64,000 nt of DNA from Myxococcus virescens (GTDB lineage Bacteria; Myxococcota; Myxococcia; Myxococcales; Myxococcaceae), in NCBI RefSeq assembly GCF_900101905.1, contig NZ_FNAJ01000010.1:186001-250000 (forward strand), in the 5' to 3' direction. This document shows, one piece after another, positions 25,999-35,217 of this stretch; within the stretch, counting starts at the first letter, position 1, and each line of letters begins with the position of its first letter. The position numbers and the translations under genes are program-made. Under the pieces are notes generated by a model. The model ran no database searches. It had not been told where the DNA came from and saw nothing but the letters and a program-made list of their open reading frames with translations.

Positions 25999-26802
25999 AT
26001 GGCCGCAAGGGTTTCCTGGAAGGGAGCAGACGTCGTGTCCACGCAGAGCGTGACGGCGGGACGGTCACGCCCGCCCGGCTCGGTCCGAGCCGTGAAGCAG
26101 GTCCCGGAGCGGGTGGCCGACGTCGACTGGGCACGCGCCTCGGAGGAGTTGGACGCGCGAGGCTGCGCGACGTTGGAGCGGCTCGTCACGCCGGCCGAGT
26201 GTGACGCCCTGGCGGCGCTGTATCCGGAAGACGCCGTGTTCCGCAGCCGCGTGGTGATGGCGCGGCACGGCTTCGGAAGAGGCGAGTACAAGTACTTCGA
26301 GTATCCGCTGCCGGACGTGGTCGCCGGGCTGCGCGAGGCCCTGTACCCCCGGCTCGCGCCGATTGCGAACCGCTGGAACATGGCCATGGGAATCGAGGTG
26401 CGGTATCCGGAGTCGCATGCGGCGTACCTCGAACGCTGCCACGCGGCGGGGCAGGTGCGGCCCACGCCGCTGTTGTTGCGGTACGAGGCGGACGACTACA
26501 ACTGCCTGCACCAGGACCTCTATGGGGAGCACGTCTTCCCGCTCCAGGTGGCGATTCTGCTGTCGGAGCCCGGGCGGGACTTCACGGGAGGCGAGTTCAT
26601 CCTCACCGAGCAGCGCCCGCGCATGCAGTCACGGGCGGAGGTCGTCCCGCTGCGCCAGGGAGACGCGGTGGTGTTCGCCGTCCACCACCGCCCGGTGCAG
26701 GGCACGCGAGGCGTGTACCGCGTCAACCTCCGGCACGGCGTCAGCCGCATCCGCTCAGGACAGCGCCACACAGTAGGCGTCATCTTCCATGATGCGGCTT
26801 GA
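25999..26802 (+). CDS. 2OG-Fe(II) oxygenase
   Basis: 267 residues of the 2-oxoglutarate/iron dioxygenase superfamily (COG3826-like). The iron ligands are visible as the H-x-D of YNCLHQDLYGE and a distal His in VFAVHHRPVQGTRG, with Arg in RVNLRHGVSRIRSGQ as likely 2-oxoglutarate ligand; SEPGRDFTGGEFI is a typical turn of prolyl-hydroxylase-like members. The substrate is unknown. Nine bases separate it from alkB, so the two dioxygenases are probably co-expressed, hinting at a link with alkylation damage or nucleic acid repair. Confidence 0.8.
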   Translation: MAARVSWKGADVVSTQSVTAGRSRPPGSVRAVKQVPERVADVDWARASEELDARGCATLERLVTPAECDALAALYPEDAVFRSRVVMARHGFGRGEYKYFEYPLPDVVAGLREALYPRLAPIANRWNMAMGIEVRYPESHAAYLERCHAAGQVRPTPLLLRYEADDYNCLHQDLYGEHVFPLQVAILLSEPGRDFTGGEFILTEQRPRMQSRAEVVPLRQGDAVVFAVHHRPVQGTRGVYRVNLRHGVSRIRSGQRHTVGVIFHDAA

Positions 26803-26811
26803 GACGCGCGA

Positions 26812-27465
26812 ATGACGATGGACTTGTTCGACGGCCTGGGCGGCTCTGGTCCTCGCGAGGAATCGCTGGGCCCCGGTGCCATGGTGCTTCGGGGCTTCGC
26901 GCTGGCCCACGACGCGGAGTTGCTGAGCGCGGTCCGGGACGTCGCGCTCGCTTCTCCCTTCCGCCACATGGAGACGCCGGGCGGCTTCCGTATGTCGGTG
27001 GCGATGACGAGCTGTGGTTCGTGGGGCTGGGTGACGGACCGGACAGGGTATCGCTATGATGCGGTGGACCCGGTGCAGGGACGGCCCTGGCCGGAGATGC
27101 CGGCGGTCTTCCTGCGGCTGGCTCAGGTCGCCGCCGCGAATGCAGGCTTCGAAGGGTTCATCCCTGATGCGTGCCTGGTGAATCGCTACGAGCCCGGGGC
27201 GAAGATGTCGCTGCACCAGGACAAGGACGAGCGTGATTTCACCGCGCCCATCGTCTCCGTCTCACTGGGGCTCCCGGCGGTCTTCCTCTTCGGTGGCGCG
27301 GAGCGAGCGGACAGGCCGGCGCGAGTACGGTTGAGCCATGGCGACGTGGTCGTCTGGGGCGGGCCAGCCCGCCTGCGCTACCACGGCATCACGCCGCTCA
27401 AGCCGGGCCATCATCCGCAGGTGGGTGGGCATCGCATCAACCTGACGTTCCGGAAGGCACGCTGA
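26812..27465 (+). CDS. alkB: DNA oxidative demethylase AlkB
   Basis: 217 residues, within one of E. coli AlkB (216). Substrate and iron residues are in SCGSWGWVTDRTGYRY, CLVNRYEPGAKMSLHQDKDE (H-x-D), SLGLPAVFLFGG, HGDVVVWGGPARLRYHGI (distal His) and the closing INLTFRKAR with the 2-oxoglutarate Arg. It removes 1-methyladenine and 3-methylcytosine lesions by oxidation. No Ada-like site or ada gene is seen nearby. Confidence 0.93.
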   Translation: MTMDLFDGLGGSGPREESLGPGAMVLRGFALAHDAELLSAVRDVALASPFRHMETPGGFRMSVAMTSCGSWGWVTDRTGYRYDAVDPVQGRPWPEMPAVFLRLAQVAAANAGFEGFIPDACLVNRYEPGAKMSLHQDKDERDFTAPIVSVSLGLPAVFLFGGAERADRPARVRLSHGDVVVWGGPARLRYHGITPLKPGHHPQVGGHRINLTFRKAR

Positions 27466-27577
27466 TGTCTGGCGCAGGGCTGCGGCCTCCCTGTGTTTCA
27501 GTCTCGCGATGAGGACGGGCCCTGATGGGCTGCCCGTTGGAAATGGTGGACGGTGGTGAACGCCGTAGAATGCGTCC

Positions 27578-28426
27578 ATGCTTCGTCCGGGCGAGGACCT
27601 GCTTCAGGTGGAAGAGCGGCTGTGGCTTTTGTCCGCGCCGACCGGACAAGGCATCTATGACTTCGCCTTCGACCGCTTCTTCGCATGCCGCCGTCCGTAC
27701 GTGCTGCCGGAGTCCATGGAGGTGGTGGCCAGGGTCGGCGTCTGGAACGACTACGCCGAGCGCTACCGCGAGTTGGCGGCAGCGGGCATCCGCCTGGTGC
27801 ACACACCCGAGCAGCACCTCCTGGCCACGGAGTTGCCTCACTGGTACCCGAAGCTCACGGACCTGACTCCGCGGAGCGTCTGGTTCGATGAGCGGCCAGA
27901 CGCGGAGACCGTGGAGCGTCTGCTGGGGTGGCCCGTGTTCGTGAAGGGTGAGCGGCAGACCAGCCGGCACCGCAAGTCGCTCTCCATCATCGAGGGGCCC
28001 GAGCAGTTCCGTCAGGCGATGGCTGCCTACGCAAAGGACCCCATCCTCCACTGGCAGCGAGTGGTGTGCCGGGAGTTGAGGCCCCTGCGCCGGGTCGAAG
28101 AGGGCGCGCCGGACCGCATCCCCAGCTCCTTCGAATTCCGCACCTTCTGGTGGAAGGGCGAGCTGGTGGGATGGGGGCCCTACTGGTGGCAGGGCACGCC
28201 GTACACCCTGACGCCGGAAGCGCGGCACGAGGCGCTCGGGCTCGGGCGTGAGGTGGCACGTCGGCTGGACGTGCCCTTCCTCGTGGTGGACGTGGCCCAG
28301 GAAGTATCGGGCCGGTGGATTGTCATTGAGTGCAACGACGGCCAGGAGAGCGGCTATGCGGGGATTTCTCCGTTCGCGCTCTGGCGGGCCATCCTGGATG
28401 CCGAGCGCGAAACCGGAGCGGCCTAG
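27578..28426 (+). CDS. ATP-grasp protein, R2K/DUF4343-like
   Basis: 282 residues. The C-terminal 180 resemble the R2K clade of ATP-grasp proteins: GWPVFVKGERQTSRHRKSLS supplies ATP-binding Lys residues, FEFRTFWWKGELVGWGPYWW forms the central sheet, and the end FLVVDVAQEVSGRWIVIECND holds metal-binding Asp/Glu. R2K proteins are predicted to ligate amino acids or peptides in conflict and modification systems, with little experimental work. It follows alkB by 112 bases on the same strand. The first 90 residues have no motif I recognise. Confidence 0.7.
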   Translation: MLRPGEDLLQVEERLWLLSAPTGQGIYDFAFDRFFACRRPYVLPESMEVVARVGVWNDYAERYRELAAAGIRLVHTPEQHLLATELPHWYPKLTDLTPRSVWFDERPDAETVERLLGWPVFVKGERQTSRHRKSLSIIEGPEQFRQAMAAYAKDPILHWQRVVCRELRPLRRVEEGAPDRIPSSFEFRTFWWKGELVGWGPYWWQGTPYTLTPEARHEALGLGREVARRLDVPFLVVDVAQEVSGRWIVIECNDGQESGYAGISPFALWRAILDAERETGAA

Positions 28427-28432
28427 CGCGCC

Positions 28433-29263
28433 TCAGTCCCCGTTCGGGTCCCACTCGGAGATGTCGTACTTGGGCTCTGGCGGCAGCGCCGGCTTGGTGG
28501 ACTTGCTGGGCTCCGGCTTCTTCACCACCGGAGGCGGCGCGTCGGACACGTCTTCGTCGAGCAGCGGGTCCTTCTTCGCCGGGCTCGCGGAGACCGCGGG
28601 CGGAGCAGGCTTCACCGGCTCGGGCGCGGGTGGCGCGGGCGCGGGTTCTGGCGCCGCCATCACCGTGGGCTCGTCATCGAGAGAGTCCAGGTCGCCCAGG
28701 GAGGTCGGGTCAGCGGGGGCCGAGGCGGGGGTAGGGGACGGAGGCGGGTCCGATTCACTCGCCCGGTACACGCCCGTCCGCGTGGCCTCCACCGCGACAC
28801 CGGAGGACGGAGGCGGCGGAGGAACAGGCTCCGGCGCGCGGCGCGAATGCTCCGCCGTGGCGGAGGACTCCGACGCGCGGTAGCCGTCCCGCCGTCCCGA
28901 GGGCTTCTCATCCCCGAACGGGTCCTCCTCGCGGCTCTTGCGCTTGCGCGTGGGCTGCGCATCACCGTCGCCGAACGGGTCCTCCTCGCGGGTCAGCTTC
29001 TTTCCCTTCCGCCGCTTCGGCGGATCCGCCACCACCCCGGCGGGCAGCCCCTTCAGCGACGAGTGCCGGTCCGCACACAGGCCCACGCCCTCCTGGCATT
29101 CGGCCAGACAGTGGGTGAGCTGCTTGATGGTGCGCCCGCTGCCTCCGTACTGGATGGAGCAGTCCTCCTTGCAGGTCGCGTAGTCCTCCTGGCAGCCAGA
29201 AGGGACGGCGGCCGCGGCGGGGCCGGCGGCGAGGGTCAGGCCAAGAATCAGAAGGGCTCGCAT
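28433..29263 (-). CDS. Exported low-complexity protein with Cys-rich head
   Basis: 276 residues, no recognised family. A signal peptide (MRALLILGLTLAAGPAAA) is followed by about 50 residues with seven Cys (GCQEDYATCKEDC, CLAECQEGVGLC), then a long charged, Pro-rich region. This region repeats EEDPFGD twice and YRASES twice and ends KYDISEWDPNGD. The tail should be disordered and is probably periplasmic. A longer open frame extends to 30250 across the MTAP gene but is an antisense shadow. It diverges from MTAP across 93 bases. Confidence 0.7.
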   Translation of the reverse strand: MRALLILGLTLAAGPAAAAVPSGCQEDYATCKEDCSIQYGGSGRTIKQLTHCLAECQEGVGLCADRHSSLKGLPAGVVADPPKRRKGKKLTREEDPFGDGDAQPTRKRKSREEDPFGDEKPSGRRDGYRASESSATAEHSRRAPEPVPPPPPSSGVAVEATRTGVYRASESDPPPSPTPASAPADPTSLGDLDSLDDEPTVMAAPEPAPAPPAPEPVKPAPPAVSASPAKKDPLLDEDVSDAPPPVVKKPEPSKSTKPALPPEPKYDISEWDPNGD

Positions 29264-29356
29264 GGCGATTACGAAAACTACCAGTCTTCTGGGGTTCCGG
29301 CGCCAGGGGGGCGCGTTATGGTCCCCTGGCGCGATGGTCGCGCCACGAGGAGGCAC

Positions 29357-30244
29357 ATGGCTGTCAGGGTGGGCATCATCGGGAGCCCCGGGTTGGCCCA
29401 GGCACTGGGCATCCCCGGCAAGGGTGAGTCCCACATCTTGGAGACGCCCTTCGGTCCTCACGCGGGCCCCATCGTCACCACCGAACTCGACGGCGTCTCC
29501 GTCGCCTTCGTCGCCCGCCACGGCACCGGCCACGTCTACAACGCCACCCGCGCGCCCTACCGCGCCAACATGTACGCGCTGAAGGTCCTGGGCGTCACCC
29601 ACGTCCTCGCCACCGGCACCGTGGGCAGTCTGCGCGAGCACATCCATCCGCTCCAGCTCGCCCTGCCGGACCAGGTCATCGACCGCACCTACCGCCGCCC
29701 CTGCACCTTCTACGACGACGTCGCCGTCCACGTGGACCTGGGGAACCCCTTCTGCGGCACCCTGCGTCAGGTGCTCGAGCACGCCAGGGACCCGTTGGGG
29801 CCGACCGTGCACACCGAGGCCACCTACGTCTGCATCGAAGGCCCGTCCCTCAGCACTCGCGCGGAGAGCATGCTCTACCGCACGTGGGGAGGAGACCTGG
29901 TGGGCATGACGGGCATGCCCGAGGCCCGGCTCGCTCGCGAGGCGGAACTCCACTACGCCATGGTGGCCCTGCCCACGGACTACGACTCGTGGCAGCCGCG
30001 CGCGCCAGGGCAGGAGCATGACGATCTGCTGGCGCAGGTCTCCCACAACCGGAAGGCCGTCACCGCCAGCGGCGCCGCGCTCATCCGCCGCGCGCTGCCG
30101 CGCATCGGCGAAGCCCGCGCCACCTGCCGCTGCGACACCGCGCTGGCCCTGGCCATCGGCACCGAGCGCAGTCGCATCCCCGACGAGGTGCGCGGCCGCC
30201 TCCGTCCACTGCTGGGCAGATACCTCCCGCCCAACGTCGCCTGA
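29357..30244 (+). CDS. mtnP: S-methyl-5'-thioadenosine phosphorylase
   Basis: 295 residues of the MTAP branch of trimeric purine-nucleoside phosphorylases: RVGIIGSPGLAQALGI, VAFVARHGTGHVYNATRAPY and CIEGPSLSTRAESMLYRTWG match the phosphate, ribose and base sites, and GMTGMPEARLAREAELHYA carries the late conserved helix. It splits methylthioadenosine from polyamine or other SAM-using reactions, feeding methionine salvage. SAM-dependent aminocarboxypropyl transfer also yields methylthioadenosine, linking loosely to the BtaA-like gene. GAGGAGG four bases before the ATG fixes the start. Confidence 0.9.
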   Translation: MAVRVGIIGSPGLAQALGIPGKGESHILETPFGPHAGPIVTTELDGVSVAFVARHGTGHVYNATRAPYRANMYALKVLGVTHVLATGTVGSLREHIHPLQLALPDQVIDRTYRRPCTFYDDVAVHVDLGNPFCGTLRQVLEHARDPLGPTVHTEATYVCIEGPSLSTRAESMLYRTWGGDLVGMTGMPEARLAREAELHYAMVALPTDYDSWQPRAPGQEHDDLLAQVSHNRKAVTASGAALIRRALPRIGEARATCRCDTALALAIGTERSRIPDEVRGRLRPLLGRYLPPNVA

Positions 30245-30367
30245 CGACACCGCACCAGCTCATTCGGCCGGGCCACACGCCGTGCGCTCGCCTAGCCGCC
30301 TGCTGCCAAAGCGCGCTTCCGTTTTCACCTTCTGAGCCCCGGTACGACCCGGAGCGAGGAGGCGAGC

Positions 30368-31414
30368 ATGCGGTTGCCCAGACTCAAGCACCTGTCCTGG
30401 CGCGAGTTCAGCCGACGCTTCGTGAGGGAGTTCCAGGAGGACAGCGTCACCGACATCGCGGCGCAGCTGTCGTACTACCTGCTGTTCTCGCTGTTCCCCT
30501 TCCTCTTCTTCCTCGTCACGCTGGTGGCGTACCTGCCGTTCGCCCCGGGCGCGGTGGACGCGATGTTGGACCGCATCCGTCCGCTGGTGCCGGGAGACGC
30601 CCTGGGCCTCATCACCGGCCACCTGCAGTCCCTGGTCAACCAGCCCCAGCCCAAGCTGCTGACGGCCGGTCTGGTCATCACGCTGTGGTCCGCGTCGCGC
30701 GGCGTGAATGCGCTGCGCACCGCGCTCAACCTGGCCTACGACGTCTCTGAATCCCGGCCCCTCTGGAAGACGCAGGGCCTGGCGATGCTGGTGACGCTGA
30801 TGGGCTCGCTGCTCATCCCGCTGTCCTTCGCCGCGTTCCTGCTCGGCGGGCGGCTGGGGCTGTGGCTGGCGGGCAAGCTGCAACTCGTGGACGCCTTCCA
30901 CCTCGTGTGGTCCTGGCTGCGCTGGCCCTTCACCGCGTCACTGGTGATGCTGGTGCTGGCGCTCTGCTACTACCTGCTGCCCGACGTGAAGCAGCGCTTC
31001 AAGTACATCACCCCCGGCTCCGTCCTGGGCACGGGCCTGTGGCTGACGAGCACCTGGGGCTTCACGCAGTACGTGGAGCATTTCGGCAAGTACAACGTCA
31101 CCTATGGCTCCATCGGTGGCGTGATGGTGCTGCTGCTGTGGCTCTACCTCTCCGGGCTCATCTTCATCGTCGGAGGCGAAATCAACGCCATCCTCGAGCA
31201 CGCCTCGGTGGAGGGGAAGTCGAAGGGCGCCCGCGGCTTCGGGGAGCCCGCGCCGCTGGAGCCGCCCCTGAAGACGCCCGGCGCGGCCAAGAGCGCCAGC
31301 AGCGCCATGCGGTCGAAGCTGGCGCGCTTCCGGTGGCGGCGCCGCGTGGCCCGGGGGCAGGAGCCCGAGCCCACCGTGGAGGAGCAGGACCCTCGCTCCT
31401 CCACGCTGCACTGA
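30368..31414 (+). CDS. YihY/BrkB-family membrane protein
   Basis: 348 residues with six predicted membrane helices. Conserved parts are the amphipathic start SWREFSRRFVREFQEDSVTD, AQLSYYLLFSLFPFLFFLV, LWSASRGVNALRTALN, LPDVKQRFKYITPGSVLG and the end YGSIGGVMVLLLWLYLSGLI. The role of the family is unresolved; older labels as RNase BN are wrong. The C-terminal 60 residues are charged and probably cytoplasmic. GAGGAGG precedes the ATG. It converges on the M48 gene with an 11-base gap. Confidence 0.9.
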   Translation: MRLPRLKHLSWREFSRRFVREFQEDSVTDIAAQLSYYLLFSLFPFLFFLVTLVAYLPFAPGAVDAMLDRIRPLVPGDALGLITGHLQSLVNQPQPKLLTAGLVITLWSASRGVNALRTALNLAYDVSESRPLWKTQGLAMLVTLMGSLLIPLSFAAFLLGGRLGLWLAGKLQLVDAFHLVWSWLRWPFTASLVMLVLALCYYLLPDVKQRFKYITPGSVLGTGLWLTSTWGFTQYVEHFGKYNVTYGSIGGVMVLLLWLYLSGLIFIVGGEINAILEHASVEGKSKGARGFGEPAPLEPPLKTPGAAKSASSAMRSKLARFRWRRRVARGQEPEPTVEEQDPRSSTLH

Positions 31415-31425
31415 GGGCTGGGGAA

Positions 31426-32250
31426 CTACTTTCCGCCCAGGGCCTGCTTGATGGCGGGAAGCCCACCCGGGCCGTTGTTGCTGCCCCGCAGTTTCTTCTG
31501 CGAGATGATCTTCTGGATGTTCGCGATGCGATCCCTGTTGGTGGGGTGCGTGCTCAGCCACTTCATCAGCGCGGGCGTGTCGCCCTGCTCCTTCTGGAGC
31601 TTCTCGAAGAAGGTGATGAGGCCCCGCGGGTCGTAGCCCGCGCCGGAGGCGTAGCGGGCGCCGTACTCGTCGGCTTCAATCTCCTCGCCGCGGCCGTGCG
31701 CCAGCAGCGTGCCGCCGCTCACCAGCGACGCGGCGATCTGCGCCACGGTGCCCGGGTTCTGCCCCAGCGCCGCCTGGGTGATGGCCTGCAGGCCCATCTG
31801 GTTGACCATGGCGCGCGCGGAGTGACGGCCCACGACGTGGCCCGCCTCGTGCGCCATGACGCCGGCCAGCTCCGCCTCCGTGTCCGCGGCCAGGATGAGG
31901 CCGGTGTAGACGTACAGGTAGCCGCCGGGCGTGGCGAAGGCGTTGACCATCTTCGGGTCGTCGATGACGTTGATCTTCCACTTCACCCCGGGCCGGTCCT
32001 TGGAGGCCTGGTTCAGGATGCTGGCGGAGATGCCGCGCACGTAGTCGACGACGGCCGCGTTCTGCACGTATTTGATCTTCTCCTTCGTCTCCAGCTCCGC
32101 CTTGACCTGCTTGCCGAGCTGCTCCTCCTGCTCGTCGGAGATGAGGGTGCGGGCCACGGCCTTCTCGGCGGAGATGCGCTGCTTGGCGCAGCCCGTCGAC
32201 AGGCCCAATGCCAGGGTGACTCCCAGTACCGCCACGAGGATGCGCTGCAT
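31426..32250 (-). CDS. M48-family metalloprotease lipoprotein
   Basis: 274 residues. A lipoprotein signal ends LSTGC (Cys 21), so it should be membrane anchored in the periplasm. The zinc site HEAGH is at 134-138, and GEEIEADEYGARY supplies the third ligand Glu; LSTHPTNRDRI is the usual late loop. This matches the BepA/LoiP-like M48 group involved in outer-membrane protein quality control. A longer frame from 32337 was rejected because the signal peptide begins at the ATG at 32250, preceded by AAAGG. Confidence 0.9.
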   Translation of the reverse strand: MQRILVAVLGVTLALGLSTGCAKQRISAEKAVARTLISDEQEEQLGKQVKAELETKEKIKYVQNAAVVDYVRGISASILNQASKDRPGVKWKINVIDDPKMVNAFATPGGYLYVYTGLILAADTEAELAGVMAHEAGHVVGRHSARAMVNQMGLQAITQAALGQNPGTVAQIAASLVSGGTLLAHGRGEEIEADEYGARYASGAGYDPRGLITFFEKLQKEQGDTPALMKWLSTHPTNRDRIANIQKIISQKKLRGSNNGPGGLPAIKQALGGK

Positions 32251-32454
32251 GACGAGTGCTGCCTTTCTTTCCAGAGGTCTACGCCGCGTCGCTCCGCGGA
32301 AGGCGCGACGCTGGCCCACATCGGCACCTGCCTTCAAGGGCCACGTGGTGCAAGCATCCGGGCATCCGGCTTTCGCGCCGCCATCCCACCCGTGTTCACT
32401 GCCCGGCAGGTAGGCGGTGCGTGGGGACGCCCGCCGGTGTATGTGCCCCGCAGG

Positions 32455-33327
32455 ATGCCAGAGCTACCCGAAGTCGAAATCGCGCGGCGCAATCTGGTGC
32501 GCTGGTTCAGCGACCGGCGCCTCGTGCGCGCCGAGTCGGAGAACACCCGCATCTTCCGAGGCGCCGAGCGCCAGCAGTTCGACACGCTGACGGGCCGGTT
32601 GGAGTCGCTGGTCCGCCGGGGCAAGTACCTGCTCTTCGCCTTCGAGGGCGGCAAGGGGCTGATGGGGCACCTGGGGATGACGGGCAAGTTCGTCCGCCGC
32701 ACCGAGGGGCAGGTGGCGCCCTACAGCCGCGCCCGGTTCCATCTGGACGACGGCCATGTCATCCACTTTTCCGATCCACGAATGTTCGGCCGCCTGGAGC
32801 CGGCGCCCGCCGCGCGCCTGCGGGAGCTGGACGCGGTGCGAATCCTGGGGAGGGATCCGCTGGCGGATGGCCTCACCTCGGGGCAGCTCCAGCAGGCCGT
32901 GGGCTCCTCCCGGAAGGAGCTGAAGGTGGCGCTGATGGACCAGGAGCGCATCTCCGGCCTGGGCAACATCCACGCCGCCGAGGCGCTCTTCCGCGCGGGC
33001 CTCCACCCCTCGCGCCAGCCCGGCTCCCTGACGCCGGACGAGTGGAAACGCCTGGTCCAGGGCATCCGCGCCGCCATCGACTTCGGCCTCAAGGAGCAGG
33101 AGGGGGAGGAGCCGGTGTACCTGGAGGAGGGGCGCTCGGAGAATCCATTCCAGGTGTACGGCCGCGCGGGGAGCCCATGCTCCCAGTGTGGCACCCGGGT
33201 CGAGTCCTTCACCCAGGGAGGCCGTACCACCCACTTCTGCCCCCGGTGCCAGCCGAGGGACGGACGCCGAAGTGAGGCGGGGGGGCCGGCCGTTGACGGC
33301 GCGAAGGCCCGCCCTGGTAAGCGTTGA
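32455..33327 (+). CDS. mutM: Formamidopyrimidine-DNA glycosylase (Fpg/Nei family)
   Basis: 290 residues. The mature N-terminus PELPEVEIARRNL holds the catalytic Pro and Glu; Lys in RRGKYLLFAF, the helix-two-turn-helix ISGLGNIHAAEALFRAGLHP, and a C-terminal zinc finger (C-x2-C-x16-C-x2-C, CSQCGTRV to HFCPRC) complete the family set. It removes oxidised purines such as 8-oxoguanine. A tail of about 27 residues after the finger is unusual but low-complexity. AGG lies just before the ATG. A 204-base gap to the divergent M48 gene should hold both promoters. Confidence 0.92.
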   Translation: MPELPEVEIARRNLVRWFSDRRLVRAESENTRIFRGAERQQFDTLTGRLESLVRRGKYLLFAFEGGKGLMGHLGMTGKFVRRTEGQVAPYSRARFHLDDGHVIHFSDPRMFGRLEPAPAARLRELDAVRILGRDPLADGLTSGQLQQAVGSSRKELKVALMDQERISGLGNIHAAEALFRAGLHPSRQPGSLTPDEWKRLVQGIRAAIDFGLKEQEGEEPVYLEEGRSENPFQVYGRAGSPCSQCGTRVESFTQGGRTTHFCPRCQPRDGRRSEAGGPAVDGAKARPGKR

Positions 33328-33403
33328 CACCCCTTGGTCCCGTCGCTTGAATCGCCCGCCTTTCAGACCCGGCCGCCCCAGGTGGCCCTGGAGATCGTTG
33401 CCC

Positions 33404-35215
33404 ATGTCTCACGCCCTGCTGGCGGCGCTACTCGTCGCTTCGTCCACGGCCACCGCTCAGACGCCGGTGCCGGAGGGTAGCCCGCCCGCGCCCGCGGAAG
33501 CCGCACCCGCTGCTCCCGCCGCCCCCGCGGAGTCTGTTCCCGCGGAGACCGCGCCTGTGTCCTCCACTCGCGAGGGCGTCAGCCGTGACGACCTGGAAGC
33601 GCTGAAGGAGGAACTGCGCGAGGAGATTCGCGCCGAGGCCGCCAAGCAGTCCATTGGCGCCACGGACGAGTGGGCCGAGGAGTTCCCGGAGGAGAAGCGC
33701 AAGCTCGAGGTCTTCACGCTCGACGGCTACTTCCGCGTCCGCCCCACGCTCTTCTACAAGTTCGACCTGGGCAAGGCGCCCGGCCGGGAGCTCTTCCCGC
33801 GCTCGCCTCGCAGCCCGCAGGAGAACACCCAGTCCTTCGCCACCATGCGCGTGCGCCTGGCGCCCACCTTCAACATCTCCGAGCAGGTGGCGTTGAAGAT
33901 GGAGGTCCTCGGCCTGGACAACTTCATCATGGGCGCCATGCCGGACACGCTGCTGCCCGGCAACACGCGCAACCTCTTCGGCATCTTCTCCGAGAGCCAG
34001 GACCCGCTGGCGGACGCGCTCCAGGACTCCATCAAGCTGCGCCGCGCCTACGGTGAGGTGAAGACGCCGGTGGGCATCCTGCGCTTCGGCCGCATGGGCA
34101 GCCAGTGGGGCCTAGGCATGCTGCGCAACGACGGCACCTGCTTCGACTGCGACTTCGGCGACACCGTGGACCGCGTCCAGTTCGTCACCAACCCCTTCGA
34201 GGGCTGGTACGTGACGCCGATGCTGGACTTCAACTCGGAGGGCGTCACCGACACGCGCGGCACCGTGGGCGAGCCCATCGACCTGACCCAGTCCGATGAC
34301 TCGCACAGCTGGGTGATTGCCATCGCGCGCCGGGACACCGACCAGGTCATCCGCTCCAAGCTGGACAACAACCAGGGCGTGCTCCAGTACGGCCTGCACT
34401 TCACCTACCGCACCCAGAAGTGGGAGTACGACGGCTCCACCACGAATGGCCAGAACACCGGCTTCATCCCGCGGGACGCGACGCTGTTCGTGCCGGACCT
34501 GTGGCTGAAGTACGAGGAGAAGAACTGGCGGCTGGAGTTCGAGGCCGCCGCCCAGCTGGGCCGCATCGGCAACCGCGCGCTGGACGTGGGCGGCATCAAC
34601 GACCCCACGCTCAACCAGAGCCTCACCGTGGCCCAGTTCGGCGGCGTGGCGCAGGGCGAGCTGCGGCTGCTGGACCAGAAGCTGTCGCTGAACATGGAGC
34701 TGGGCTTCGCTTCCGGCGACAAGGCGTATGGCTTCGGCAACCAGCCGGGCCGCCCGGGTTCGGGCGCCAACGGCCAGACGGCGCCAGGTGACTTCGAGGG
34801 CCCGCAGTACGACTGCGGCACGGGCGGCTGCAGGGACAACGCCATCCGCAACTTCCGCTTCAACCGCGACTACCGCATCGACCTCATCCTGTGGCGCGAG
34901 CTGCTGGTCGGGGTGACGGACGCGTTCTATGTCCGCCCGTCGGCGAAGTACACCATCACCGAGGGCTTCGACATCTACGGCCGCGTCATCTACTCGCAGG
35001 CCATGTACGCGCAGTCCACGCCGTCCACCACGAACAAGGCGCTGGGTCTGGAGGTCAACGTGGGCGCGGACTACAAGACGGAGGACGGGTTCATCGCCGG
35101 CATCGCCTACGGCATCCTGTTCCCGATGAGCGGCCTGCAGGAGTTCAGCGAGACGCTGCGCAACGACCTGGACACGCCGCAGACCATCCGCGCGTGGCTG
35201 GGGATGCAGTTCTAG
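33404..35215 (+). CDS. Outer-membrane-type beta-rich protein of a myxobacterial family (TIGR04551-like)
   Basis: 603 residues: a signal peptide (MSHALLAALLVASSTATAQ), an Ala/Pro-rich linker, a short coiled coil (DDLEALKEELREEIRAEAAK) and then about 500 residues of alternating strands, with RVRPTLFYKFDLG, RRAYGEVKTPVGILRFGRM and an ending IRAWLGMQF whose terminal Phe fits an outer-membrane barrel. I recall this as the TIGR04551 family of deltaproteobacteria; that recollection needs checking. Function unknown; a porin-like or surface role is a guess. It heads the lysine-synthesis gene run, with lptM two bases downstream. GGAGA precedes the ATG. Confidence 0.7.
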   Translation: MSHALLAALLVASSTATAQTPVPEGSPPAPAEAAPAAPAAPAESVPAETAPVSSTREGVSRDDLEALKEELREEIRAEAAKQSIGATDEWAEEFPEEKRKLEVFTLDGYFRVRPTLFYKFDLGKAPGRELFPRSPRSPQENTQSFATMRVRLAPTFNISEQVALKMEVLGLDNFIMGAMPDTLLPGNTRNLFGIFSESQDPLADALQDSIKLRRAYGEVKTPVGILRFGRMGSQWGLGMLRNDGTCFDCDFGDTVDRVQFVTNPFEGWYVTPMLDFNSEGVTDTRGTVGEPIDLTQSDDSHSWVIAIARRDTDQVIRSKLDNNQGVLQYGLHFTYRTQKWEYDGSTTNGQNTGFIPRDATLFVPDLWLKYEEKNWRLEFEAAAQLGRIGNRALDVGGINDPTLNQSLTVAQFGGVAQGELRLLDQKLSLNMELGFASGDKAYGFGNQPGRPGSGANGQTAPGDFEGPQYDCGTGGCRDNAIRNFRFNRDYRIDLILWRELLVGVTDAFYVRPSAKYTITEGFDIYGRVIYSQAMYAQSTPSTTNKALGLEVNVGADYKTEDGFIAGIAYGILFPMSGLQEFSETLRNDLDTPQTIRAWLGMQF

Positions 35216-35217
35216 CC

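Noticed and set aside
28433-30250. A 605-codon leftward open frame across the MTAP gene
   Set aside because: Only the part from 29263 has a signal peptide and protein-like composition; the rest is antisense to a clear enzyme gene and reflects high G+C.
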